Of a stretch of DNA of 13,070 bases, positions 6,946 to 12,957 are shown in pieces. The notes under the pieces were generated by a model. The model saw only the letters and a list, made by a program, of their open reading frames with translations. It was not told where the DNA came from and searched no databases. How positions within the stretch are numbered: the stretch's first letter is position 1; each line of letters begins with the position of its first letter. Source of the DNA: Candidatus Gastranaerophilales bacterium (GTDB lineage: Bacteria > Cyanobacteriota > Vampirovibrionia > Gastranaerophilales > JAQUYY01). The stretch spans positions 1-13,070 of the forward strand of contig JAQUYY010000030.1 of NCBI GenBank assembly GCA_028691575.1. The letters run 5' to 3'. A program made the position numbers and the translations under genes.

Positions 6946-7827
6946 TTAATAAGTTTGAGAAGGGTTAACAGTTAAAGGCTGATCAAGCTGAATATCGACT
7001 TGACTACCTGCATTAAGGACAACGTCTTCTCCTTTTTCAATAACAGATTTACCTGCGCCTAATCCTGCACCGACTGCAGTACCTGACCATGCACCTTTTC
7101 CGGTATTGCCTGAAATTGCACCGATTACAGTACCGAATAAAGCTCCTGAACCTGCACCAACCGCTGTATTTTTAGCCACTTTTGTTAATCTGTCTTTTCC
7201 TGTTCCGCCAATTAAAATACCTGTTCCGTCTTCAGTTTGAATTTTCCCTGAAATAGGAATTCTTTGACCGCTAGGCGTTATAACATTTGTAAATTTAATC
7301 TTTAATTGACCATGTTTACCTGCCATACCGGCTTTTTGGGCAACAACAACATTACCTTGAACCATACTTCCTGCAGGAACAATCATTACTCCGTTAAAAT
7401 ATAGTGGCGAGCCTAATGATAAGCTTACTGTATCTCCTACTGTTGTGTAAGCAGAACTGATAGAGCTTGTAGTAGCCGCATACATCATAGTTCCAGCCGG
7501 TACAGTTACAACTGTACCTTGCAATGGAGGCATATAAGTTTGATTGAAACTGGGAACATTTGTTTGAGCGTAGTTACCTGCCTGTTGTGTATAATTTGTT
7601 GTTTGTTGCACAGGTTGAACATTCTGATAATTTGCATAATTGGGTTGATAATTTTGACCTACTGCAGATGGAGCAGGCAAATTTTGATAAGATCTTTGTA
7701 CTTCATACCCTGATGAATATGAGGAATCATACTGAGGTGTATAAGTCTGTGAAAAAGCCGATAACACTGAAAAAGAAGCTAAAGAACCCGCTAATAAGGC
7801 AGCTGTTAATTTTGTTTTTTTACTCAT
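6946..7827 (-). CDS. Exported envelope protein with VirB10-like beta domain and glycine-zipper segment
   Basis: 293 residues from the ATG at 7827. Residues 1-26 are a Sec signal peptide (KKTK, then a hydrophobic core, cleavage near AFS-Q). Residues 28-100 are a Tyr/Gln/Asn-rich low-complexity region. Residues about 104-200 form a beta-rich domain with PAGTMMYA, VGDTVSLSLGSPLYF, PAGSMVQGNVV and TPSGQRIPISG. This recalls the beta-barrel part of TrbI/VirB10 proteins, where similar 'G-x-V-x-G ... TP-x-G' strands occur. Residues 220-262 are a glycine zipper (GAGSGALFGTVIGAISG and GTAVGAGLGAGKS), typical of membrane- or envelope-inserting segments. A final strand pair (264-287) ends in a short tail. 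An upstream in-frame ATG at 7890 is possible (see findings). The next gene upstream encodes a smaller protein with the same domain plan. No conjugation genes are near, so a structural or stabilising envelope role is more likely than type IV secretion. The function is not established. Confidence 0.75.
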   Translation of the reverse strand: MSKKTKLTAALLAGSLASFSVLSAFSQTYTPQYDSSYSSGYEVQRSYQNLPAPSAVGQNYQPNYANYQNVQPVQQTTNYTQQAGNYAQTNVPSFNQTYMPPLQGTVVTVPAGTMMYAATTSSISSAYTTVGDTVSLSLGSPLYFNGVMIVPAGSMVQGNVVVAQKAGMAGKHGQLKIKFTNVITPSGQRIPISGKIQTEDGTGILIGGTGKDRLTKVAKNTAVGAGSGALFGTVIGAISGNTGKGAWSGTAVGAGLGAGKSVIEKGEDVVLNAGSQVDIQLDQPLTVNPSQTY

Positions 7828-7853
7828 CAATCCATTCTCCTTTATTTGTCTAG

Positions 7854-7883
7854 ATTTAAATTTAAATTTAAATTTAATTTTAA
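7854..7883. repeat. Tandem hexamer repeat (ATTTAA) x4 plus a degenerate fifth copy
   Basis: Four perfect ATTTAA units at 7854-7877 are followed by TTTTAA at 7878-7883. The tract lies between the predicted -10 (7911-7906) and the start codon at 7827, so it would be in the leader of the exported-protein mRNA. If translation instead begins at 7890 it encodes an alternating Lys-Phe run, and unit gain or loss would keep the frame. Confidence 0.8.
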
Positions 7884-7905
7884 TTACCATTGTATCCTAT
7901 TATTG

Positions 7906-7911
7906 ATTATA
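7906..7911 (-). promoter_or_regulatory. Putative -10 element for the glycine-zipper envelope protein
   Basis: A consensus TATAAT on the minus strand predicts a transcript starting near 7899 and a leader of about 70 nt ahead of the ATG at 7827. No good -35 is seen at 16-18 nt. Its position in the 129-nt gap suggests this gene is transcribed apart from the preceding envelope gene, at least in part. Confidence 0.4.
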
Positions 7912-7956
7912 CTAAATTTTAACACATATTATTAAAAATCAAAATTATGTTAAATT

Positions 7957-8508
7957 TTATTCAAAAATTAGTTCTGTATTATGTTTGATAACAATTACAA
8001 ACTCTTCTCCTGCTTTTATTTCAAAATCTTTACCCATGCTTCTAGGTCCGGTTGGAATAATTTGTGCAATCAGACCTATTCCTTGTATTCGATGATGCAT
8101 TTTTTTAATTTCTGTTCGTTTTGTAAAATCACCGCCAAATCCGCCTTCCTTCTTTGTCCATAAATAAGCGTCGATTGAAAATGAAGAATTATCAGGAAAT
8201 ATTATTTCATCAATATTTATGTAAAAATAGCCGTCTTGACCGAGTTTAGGCTTTTCCAATTTTGCAATCACCCCTTTGTAAATGGTATTTTCGGATATTG
8301 CAATATTATCAAAGAATATGTTTGCCGGATTTATTAATTCAACAATATCGCCTTCTTTATTAGAAGCTGTTGAAATATTCTGCATTAAAATACCTTTTAA
8401 GTATGTCCCCTGCTTAAGTTCAACTATTTTGTCTTGTGCAAAAACAGATGCAGAAAATAAAGTAATAAAAATGAAAAATATAAAATACTTAGCCAATATT
8501 TTAAGCAT
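7957..8508 (-). CDS. Exported protein, smaller relative of the neighbouring envelope protein
   Basis: 183 residues. Residues 1-25 form a Sec signal peptide with a long Phe/Ile-rich core and a cleavage site after SVFA. The mature protein is beta-rich: LKQGTYLKGIL (31-41), QNISTASNKEGDIVEL (43-58), NTIYKGVIAKLEKPKLGQDG (74-93), INIDEIIFPD (97-106) and a closing GKDFEIKAGEEFVIVI (159-174). These blocks align in order with PAGTMMYA, SSISSAYTTVGDTVSL, SMVQGNVVVAQKAG, IKFTNVITPS and GEDVVLNAGSQVDIQL of the next protein, so I judge the two to share a fold. The Tyr/Gln-rich and glycine-zipper parts are missing here. The start ATG has AGGAG but with a long 12-nt spacing and no in-frame alternative nearby, so initiation may be weak. 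A TATAAT (8548-8543, minus) lies upstream. I do not recognise a named family, and the role is unknown beyond the cell envelope or periplasm. Confidence 0.72.
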   Translation of the reverse strand: MLKILAKYFIFFIFITLFSASVFAQDKIVELKQGTYLKGILMQNISTASNKEGDIVELINPANIFFDNIAISENTIYKGVIAKLEKPKLGQDGYFYINIDEIIFPDNSSFSIDAYLWTKKEGGFGGDFTKRTEIKKMHHRIQGIGLIAQIIPTGPRSMGKDFEIKAGEEFVIVIKHNTELIFE

Positions 8509-8542
8509 ACAATCCGATAGCTCCTAAATATGTTATAGCTAT

Positions 8543-8548
8543 ATTATA
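8543..8548 (-). promoter_or_regulatory. Putative -10 element for the small exported protein
   Basis: Consensus TATAAT on the minus strand, 34 nt before the ATG at 8508. No matching -35 is visible at 16-18 nt. The gap between the stress-protein stop (8593) and this ATG holds nothing else I can name. Confidence 0.35.
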
Positions 8549-8592
8549 ACTAAAAAATTCTAAATATTCCAGATTAATTTTTCTATTTATAG

Positions 8593-9480
8593 TCAAGCTT
8601 TTTTTATTACAAGAATGCTATGGGCAGAATGTTCGAAAACTTTTGTGCTTACACTTCCTGCTAAAAAATTCTGCACAATGTTTTTGCCGTGCAATCCCAG
8701 CACTAACAGGGAAATATTAAGGTTTTCAACTTCTTCTGAAATTATAACGGCGGGATTGCCTGTAAGATGATGTTTTGCCCCAACATTAAAACCTTTTTTT
8801 TGTAAAATAACTGCTGAATCATTCAATATGGCATAAGCTGATTGCCTTGCTTCTTCCTGAACCCCGGGTATATTAGCATAGATATGCATTTGAGGTGTAA
8901 AAATTTCTTCAATCGGACGACTGACGTGCAAAAGGTTTATTTCGGTATTTGATTGATCAAAAAACAAATTAATATTTTGGCACATATGATTAGAATAATC
9001 CGAGCCGTCAACTGCAATAAGAGGTTTTAATTTTTGTTTATAGTTAATTTCGCTTTTTTTTATACATAAAACGGATGTTTTTGCCTGTTTAAAAATCTTA
9101 TAACTTGTACTGCCGATTAAATAACGCTCTAATTTGTTTTTATTATGAGAGCCGACTACTATCAGGTTAAAATCGCTATCTTGTGCTACTTTCAGTATAT
9201 TATCTGCTGCATTTCCTTCTCTATATATAAAATTTGGTTGTTTTACATTTTTTTCATCAAAAAATTTATTTAATGAATTGAAAACATTTTTTTTAGCTTC
9301 ATAGCCGATAAATTTTTCCGGTTCTTGTTTAAAATATTCGATTTCAGCGGAAGTCGTCTCTAAAACATTCATCAAAACAAATTCAGCGTGTTTATTATTT
9401 ATAAAATATAATGTTTTTTTAACCATTTCTTGGGCAAATTCAGGCTCATCAACAGCAATTAAAATTTTTGGCTTTTTCAA
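8593..9480 (-). CDS. Tandem-domain universal stress protein (UspA family)
   Basis: 295 residues from a TTG start at 9480, containing two UspA domains of about 145 residues. Domain 1 opens KPKILIAVDEPE and domain 2 opens LKPLIAVDGSD, each with the first beta strand and the Asp that meets ATP in ATP-binding Usps. The C-terminal loop of domain 2, GLHGKNIVQNFLAGS, fits the ATP consensus G-2x-G-9x-G-S exactly. Domain 1 has GSHNKNKLERYLIGS, where the second glycine is Asn, so nucleotide binding there is doubtful. Longer forms from ATGs at 9546 or 9498 are open. However, AGGAGAG stands seven bases before the TTG and a TATAAT lies at 9516-9511, so translation from 9546 would precede the transcript. 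Usps are cytoplasmic and linked to stress, starvation or ATP sensing; the ligand here is unknown. It lies 94 nt behind the guanidino-enzyme gene on the same strand. Confidence 0.88.
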   Translation of the reverse strand: MKKPKILIAVDEPEFAQEMVKKTLYFINNKHAEFVLMNVLETTSAEIEYFKQEPEKFIGYEAKKNVFNSLNKFFDEKNVKQPNFIYREGNAADNILKVAQDSDFNLIVVGSHNKNKLERYLIGSTSYKIFKQAKTSVLCIKKSEINYKQKLKPLIAVDGSDYSNHMCQNINLFFDQSNTEINLLHVSRPIEEIFTPQMHIYANIPGVQEEARQSAYAILNDSAVILQKKGFNVGAKHHLTGNPAVIISEEVENLNISLLVLGLHGKNIVQNFLAGSVSTKVFEHSAHSILVIKKA

Positions 9481-9485
9481 TTGTT

Positions 9486-9492
9486 CTCTCCT
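9486..9492 (-). promoter_or_regulatory. Ribosome binding site that decides the TTG start of the stress protein
   Basis: AGGAGAG on the minus strand ends five bases before the TTG at 9480, with the AGGAG core seven bases away. It falls inside the longer open frame, which explains why the upstream ATGs at 9498 and 9546 are unlikely starts. Confidence 0.65.
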
Positions 9493-9510
9493 ATTCATAA
9501 AAACCAGGAG

Positions 9511-9516
9511 ATTATA
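9511..9516 (-). promoter_or_regulatory. Putative -10 element of the universal stress protein gene
   Basis: Consensus TATAAT on the minus strand, giving a start near 9504 and a leader of about 24 nt that contains the AGGAGAG site. A -35 at the usual distance is not evident. Confidence 0.4.
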
Positions 9517-9574
9517 ACAGCTATTTTGAAAAAACATATTAGACAATTGAGGAGACAGAGAAACCGTTTATTTT

Positions 9575-10678
9575 TTAATGATACCAATTTGTAAAATCAG
9601 GGACTTCATTTGATAAACAATGAACTCCGCCACCTTTTTCTTTTAGTGCCTTTTCTATAAAAATCGACGATTTGCCAAATTCGTTTAATTGCCCACCTGT
9701 CACAAATTTAATTTCATTAATTTGCGGTACATTATCTTTTATAAAATTAACAAAAATTTCATTAAAATCAATATCTCCATTTGATTGAACATCGCTTTTA
9801 TTCGTAATATAAATCATTTTGCCGTTTTGTTTTTGATGAACAAGGGCATTCATGAAATTTGCAGAAATACTATTATTAGTATAAACAACGCCGGGTACTC
9901 TAATAGGATTATATCCGTACTCGGTCAATTCTTTACAGGTTTGTTCCACCGTAGCATAGAAATTAGGAGAGTTTACTTTAATTGCACGGGCAACTTCTTC
10001 TGCTTTTTCAAAAGGAATATTACGTTTTTTAAATTCTTTTAACAAAATATTAGGATCGTTAACTAAAATATTTGGAAAATTAAGCGGTCTTAACCTCATA
10101 TCAAGATGGAAATCAGGCTGTGATATAACATGAAGATTTTTTGGTTTAATATTAAAAATTTCCAGTGTTTTCGTAATACCGTTTTGTAGAGCATCTTTGC
10201 CGATGAGTAAAATATTTTCGTTTGCATTATTTTTCCCAAGAAAGAAATTTCCACCTTCTATGTTTTCGTCTATTTTTATTAATTTATTTCTAAAAAACTG
10301 AGCTAATTCTTTAATGTGCATTCCGCCACATCTTTGATTTCCATCAGCATTTAACGCAACCATTGTTTTATTATCCAAAAATATTTTCTCATCTTGTGAC
10401 CAAATACCTTGACAGCTCAACACATCAGGCTTTTTACTGTTATCAAAAATAAATTTTGTTGATTCATCAAGATTTTTTAGTATATCACCATCTCTTTGTA
10501 TATATACATCAACACCTTGATTTTCTAAGGCTTTTTGCAGTTCAACATTTATCTTAAAAATATTATCAGAATAATAATTTCCTGTAGTTAACACAATTTT
10601 CTTTAAAGGTGCGGCAAAATAACCTTTGAAAGAAGGGATATTTTTAGTATTAGAAGTAAATCCAGCATTTATTTTCAT
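9575..10678 (-). CDS. Guanidino-modifying enzyme superfamily protein, agmatine deiminase-like
   Basis: 367 residues. The signature of the amidinotransferase/arginine deiminase/agmatine deiminase (GME) superfamily is visible: EGGNFFLG (141-148), HLDMRLRPL (191-199) and GGGVHCLSNEVPD (349-361). Glu141, His191, Asp193 and Cys354 sit where the catalytic Glu/His/Asp and the nucleophilic Cys of agmatine and peptidylarginine deiminases lie. The C-terminal 'GG-x-HC-x-(S/T)' block is especially close to AguA/PAD-type enzymes. Such enzymes hydrolyse or transfer a guanidino (amidino) group through a Cys-amidino intermediate. Overall the middle of the protein looks divergent, so I do not assign agmatine as substrate. 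The N-terminal 20 residues (MKINAGFTSN, then IPSFKGYF) precede the first predicted strand and are not part of the catalytic fold. ATG at 10678 follows AAGGAAA by nine bases. No putrescine or arginine pathway genes lie adjacent. Cytoplasmic location is likely but not certain. Confidence 0.78.
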   Translation of the reverse strand: MKINAGFTSNTKNIPSFKGYFAAPLKKIVLTTGNYYSDNIFKINVELQKALENQGVDVYIQRDGDILKNLDESTKFIFDNSKKPDVLSCQGIWSQDEKIFLDNKTMVALNADGNQRCGGMHIKELAQFFRNKLIKIDENIEGGNFFLGKNNANENILLIGKDALQNGITKTLEIFNIKPKNLHVISQPDFHLDMRLRPLNFPNILVNDPNILLKEFKKRNIPFEKAEEVARAIKVNSPNFYATVEQTCKELTEYGYNPIRVPGVVYTNNSISANFMNALVHQKQNGKMIYITNKSDVQSNGDIDFNEIFVNFIKDNVPQINEIKFVTGGQLNEFGKSSIFIEKALKEKGGGVHCLSNEVPDFTNWYH

Positions 10679-10752
10679 AAGAAATCATTTCCTTAAAAGT
10701 ATAAAACCAGAACATTAAAAATATTGTTATTTTGTTTAAAATTAATTACACG

Positions 10753-10780
10753 TTGATTAAAAGATTTATTTATGTATTAA
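10753..10780 (+). promoter_or_regulatory. Putative promoter of the nusB-ftsY operon
   Basis: TTGATT (10753-10758) and TATTAA (10775-10780) are separated by 16 nt, each with four of six consensus bases. The start would fall near 10787, about 35 nt before the GTG. The tract is very AT-rich, so other -10 choices (for example TATAAA at 10781) cannot be excluded. The same 143-nt gap must also hold the promoter of the divergent guanidino-enzyme gene, which I cannot define. Confidence 0.35.
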
Positions 10781-10821
10781 TATAAACTGTAAAATCGAAC
10801 ATTGAAAAGAGGATTAAGAAC

Positions 10822-11487
10822 GTGAAGGCACGAAGAGCATCTAGAGAATTAGCCTTAATGGCTCTTACTCAGATTGACAAGTCAGAAGAGAAATCTATTG
10901 AAGAAATTTTACTATCTTCAATAAGAACTATAAATAATAGTGCAGAAAATAATTTAAAAACATCAGCATCTGCCCTTTTAGAAATAAGAGAATACGTTGA
11001 AAAATATGAAGCAGAACATCCCGATAATTTATCAAGACCAATAGAAGAAAGTGATTTGCCTGTTGCTATTCCTTTAACATCAGATATGTTGGGACGAATA
11101 GATGAAGTCATAGATTCTTGCGAAAAGGCTTTTAATGCACTGGAAGCAGCAGAATTTGCAGTTTTATACGCTCAACCGGAAGTTAAGGATTACACATTAA
11201 GGTTAATTAATACATATAAAGAGAATACAGACAGAATTAATCAGGAAATTCAAGAAAATTCTATCGGATGGAATATAGACAGAATTGTAAAAATTGATAA
11301 AAATATTCTTAAACTTGCAATAACCGAGCTTATATATTTTGATGAAATTCCTATAAGCGTTGCTATAGACGAGGCAGTTGAACTTGCTAAAAAATACAGC
11401 ATCGACAAAGCAACCCGTTTTATAAACGGCATATTAAGGCAAGTTGTTGACAAAAATAATTTGAAAGAATATAAAAAAGCCAAGTAA
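10822..11487 (+). CDS. nusB: Transcription antitermination factor NusB (long, insertion-bearing form)
   Basis: 221 residues from a GTG start with AGAGGA eight bases upstream. The first helix, ARRASRELALMALTQ (3-17), and the C-terminal half are typical NusB: IDRIVKIDKNILKLAITEL (152-170), IPISVAIDEAVELAKKYS (176-193) and ATRFINGILRQVVD (197-210). The usual bacterial protein is about 140 residues. Here an extra mostly helical, acidic segment of about 80 residues (roughly 35-115) sits between the first helices and the rest, as in the longer cyanobacterial NusB proteins. NusB binds boxA RNA with NusE (S10) and promotes processive transcription of rRNA operons. It is followed 16 nt later by ftsY and probably cotranscribed. 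The match in the C-terminal half leaves little doubt about identity; the role of the insertion is unknown. Confidence 0.93.
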   Translation: MKARRASRELALMALTQIDKSEEKSIEEILLSSIRTINNSAENNLKTSASALLEIREYVEKYEAEHPDNLSRPIEESDLPVAIPLTSDMLGRIDEVIDSCEKAFNALEAAEFAVLYAQPEVKDYTLRLINTYKENTDRINQEIQENSIGWNIDRIVKIDKNILKLAITELIYFDEIPISVAIDEAVELAKKYSIDKATRFINGILRQVVDKNNLKEYKKAK

Positions 11488-11503
11488 AAAAGGGAGAACT
11501 TCA

Positions 11504-12466
11504 ATGTTTGATTTTTTCAAAAAAGATAACAAAAAATCTTCAAAAGAAGAAAATAAGAATAGCTTTTTTGGAATATCCGTAGATAACTTGAAATCTGCGG
11601 TATCAAAAACAACGGAAAACCTTGTCAGCAATATATCAAACCTTGTTCAAGATAAAGAAGAACTGGATGAGGATTTATTGGATGAAATCGAAGAAACGCT
11701 CATTAAAGCCGATGTGGGTGTGGATACAGCCATCGATATAGTTGAACAGCTTAGAGAAAAACAAATTGGTCCTTCTAGAATTACTGATTTTTTAAAAAAA
11801 GAATTTAAAAATATTTTATCAAGTAGTGGCACACAAACTTTAAATATCAAAGAAAATCAGCAAAATATTATTTTAGTAACCGGTGTAAACGGAGCAGGAA
11901 AGACAACTTTAATCGGAAAACTTGCACATAGATTCAAAAATCAAGGTAAATGGGTTTTAATTGCAGCCGGCGATACATTTAGAGCTGCCGCCGAAGACCA
12001 GCTTGAAATTTGGTCTGAAAGAGCAGGTGCAAATATTATCAGAAGAGCCGGTGCAGATCCTGCATCTGTAGTTTTTGATGCTATAAAAACGCTTAAGGAG
12101 TATAATTCTGATATTTTAATCATTGATACGGCAGGAAGACTTCAAAATAAAATAAATTTAATGGAAGAGCTTGGAAAAATCAAAAGAGTAATTGATAAAG
12201 AAGCACCGGGACTTTTAACCGAATCGATCCTTGTAATTGATGCTAATACAGGACAAAACGGACTTCAACAGGCAAAAATATTTAAAGAAGCGGTGGATAT
12301 AACTTCTGTCGGATTAACCAAACTTGACGGTTCCGCTAAAGGTGGAATTGTTTTGGCTATAGCAAAAGAACTAAACCTTCCGGTTAAACTCGTTGGTGTG
12401 GGTGAAAAAATGGAAGATTTAAAAGACTTTAACGCTGAAGATTTTATATCAGCTTTGTTTGATTAG
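11504..12466 (+). CDS. ftsY: Signal recognition particle receptor FtsY
   Basis: 320-residue SRP GTPase that docks Ffh-ribosome complexes at the inner membrane. A short Lys/Glu-rich N-terminus (1-25, MFDFFKKDNK) and an amphipathic region lead into the N domain (about 30-110, with EIEETLIKADVGVDTA). The G domain follows: P-loop GVNGAGKTT (127-135), DTFRAAAEDQL (157-167), DTAGR (208-212), TKLDGSAKGG (272-281) and the closing GVGEKMEDLKDF (298-309). DTFRAAA and the C-terminal motif separate FtsY from Ffh, and no methionine-rich M domain is present. The N-terminal A domain is much shorter than in E. coli FtsY, as in many non-proteobacterial homologues. GGGAG lies seven bases before the ATG. Its TAG stop overlaps the stop of the convergent membrane-protein gene. 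Confidence 0.97.
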   Translation: MFDFFKKDNKKSSKEENKNSFFGISVDNLKSAVSKTTENLVSNISNLVQDKEELDEDLLDEIEETLIKADVGVDTAIDIVEQLREKQIGPSRITDFLKKEFKNILSSSGTQTLNIKENQQNIILVTGVNGAGKTTLIGKLAHRFKNQGKWVLIAAGDTFRAAAEDQLEIWSERAGANIIRRAGADPASVVFDAIKTLKEYNSDILIIDTAGRLQNKINLMEELGKIKRVIDKEAPGLLTESILVIDANTGQNGLQQAKIFKEAVDITSVGLTKLDGSAKGGIVLAIAKELNLPVKLVGVGEKMEDLKDFNAEDFISALFD

Positions 12467-12801
12467 ATATTTAAACTACCTAAAAATGTCGAAACAATAG
12501 ATAGCAGTATAGCTCCCCAAAAAGCAGCCCAAAAACCGTCGACTTTAAAACCGGGCACTATTTTGCTTACTAAAATAAGCATAAAAGCATTGATAACAAG
12601 TGTAAAGAGTCCTAAAGTGATTAAGTTTATAGGGAATGTCAAAAACATAGCAATAGGCTTAATAAATCCGTTAACAAAACCAATAATTACAGCTGCAAAA
12701 AGAGCGCTCCAGAAACTCACCACAGAAATGCCGGGAATTGCCCATGCAACAAACATTACAGCAAGTGCAGACAAAACCCAATGTAACAAAAATGAAAGCA
12801 T
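12463..12801 (-). CDS. Small four-helix membrane protein, phage-holin-4-like (YvlD) family
   Basis: 112 residues, almost entirely hydrophobic, with four predicted membrane helices at about 3-23, 30-52, 56-81 and 88-110. The signature PGISVVSFWSALFAAVIIGF, NGFIKP (45-50) and the repeat-like VPGFKVDGFWAAFWGAILLS are typical of the widespread family annotated as 'phage holin family protein' (Phage_holin_4_2, YvlD-like). The two halves share the pattern PG-x-x-V-x-x-FW-x-A, suggesting an internal duplication. Despite the name, most members are chromosomal, not lytic, and lack known function; nothing here suggests a prophage. AGGAGG lies eight bases before the ATG, so translation should be strong. 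A TATAAG at 12843-12838 (minus) could be its -10. Its TAA stop shares bases with the ftsY TAG stop. Confidence 0.85.
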   Translation of the reverse strand: MLSFLLHWVLSALAVMFVAWAIPGISVVSFWSALFAAVIIGFVNGFIKPIAMFLTFPINLITLGLFTLVINAFMLILVSKIVPGFKVDGFWAAFWGAILLSIVSTFLGSLNI

Positions 12802-12906
12802 AATAAATCCCTCCTTATAAATACATGTTCAAATAAACTTATAAAAATTCATCACTCTTCATGGCACTTTTAAAAAATTTTATCACATCTGGAATATGAG
12901 TAATCT

Positions 12907-12926
12907 TATAATTTTTAATATATAAT
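12907..12926 (+). promoter_or_regulatory. Candidate -10 elements of ffh
   Basis: Two consensus TATAAT hexamers occur at 12907-12912 and 12921-12926. The second would start transcription near 12933, with a leader of about 25 nt including the GGAG site. Neither has an obvious -35 at 16-18 nt, so the exact promoter is uncertain. Confidence 0.4.
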
Positions 12927-12957
12927 GTTATCAATCGACAAATAAACGGAGAAGGGT

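Noticed and set aside
6946..7827. Type IV secretion or conjugation component because of the VirB10-like region.
   Set aside because: No other VirB/Trb gene, relaxase or ATPase is in the window, and the cytoplasmic and transmembrane N-terminus of true VirB10 is replaced by a cleavable signal peptide.
7560..7853. Plus-strand open frame of 97 codons opposite the glycine-zipper protein.
   Set aside because: Its composition is that of the antisense of a low-complexity Tyr/Gln-rich coding region. It has no convincing ribosome binding site or domain, and the minus-strand gene has a signal peptide and clear motifs.
8282..8527. Plus-strand open frame of 81 codons opposite the small exported protein.
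   Set aside because: It lies fully antisense to a gene with a clear signal peptide and conserved blocks shared with its neighbour.
10698..10703. TATACT on the minus strand as a -10 of the guanidino-enzyme gene.
   Set aside because: It would start the transcript inside or after the ribosome binding site, leaving too short a leader, and has no -35.
12463..12801. Holin-like protein as a sign of prophage or lysis cassette.
   Set aside because: The family name is misleading: members are mostly chromosomal. No endolysin, integrase or phage structural gene is nearby and the flanks are ftsY and ffh.
2667..12890. An 11-mer AGATGTGATAA at 2667-2677 (plus) and 12890-12880 (minus), both in intergenic regions, resembling half of a CRP-type site.
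   Set aside because: In 13 kb of AT-rich DNA many 11-mers recur by chance, and neither copy has the second half of a palindrome.
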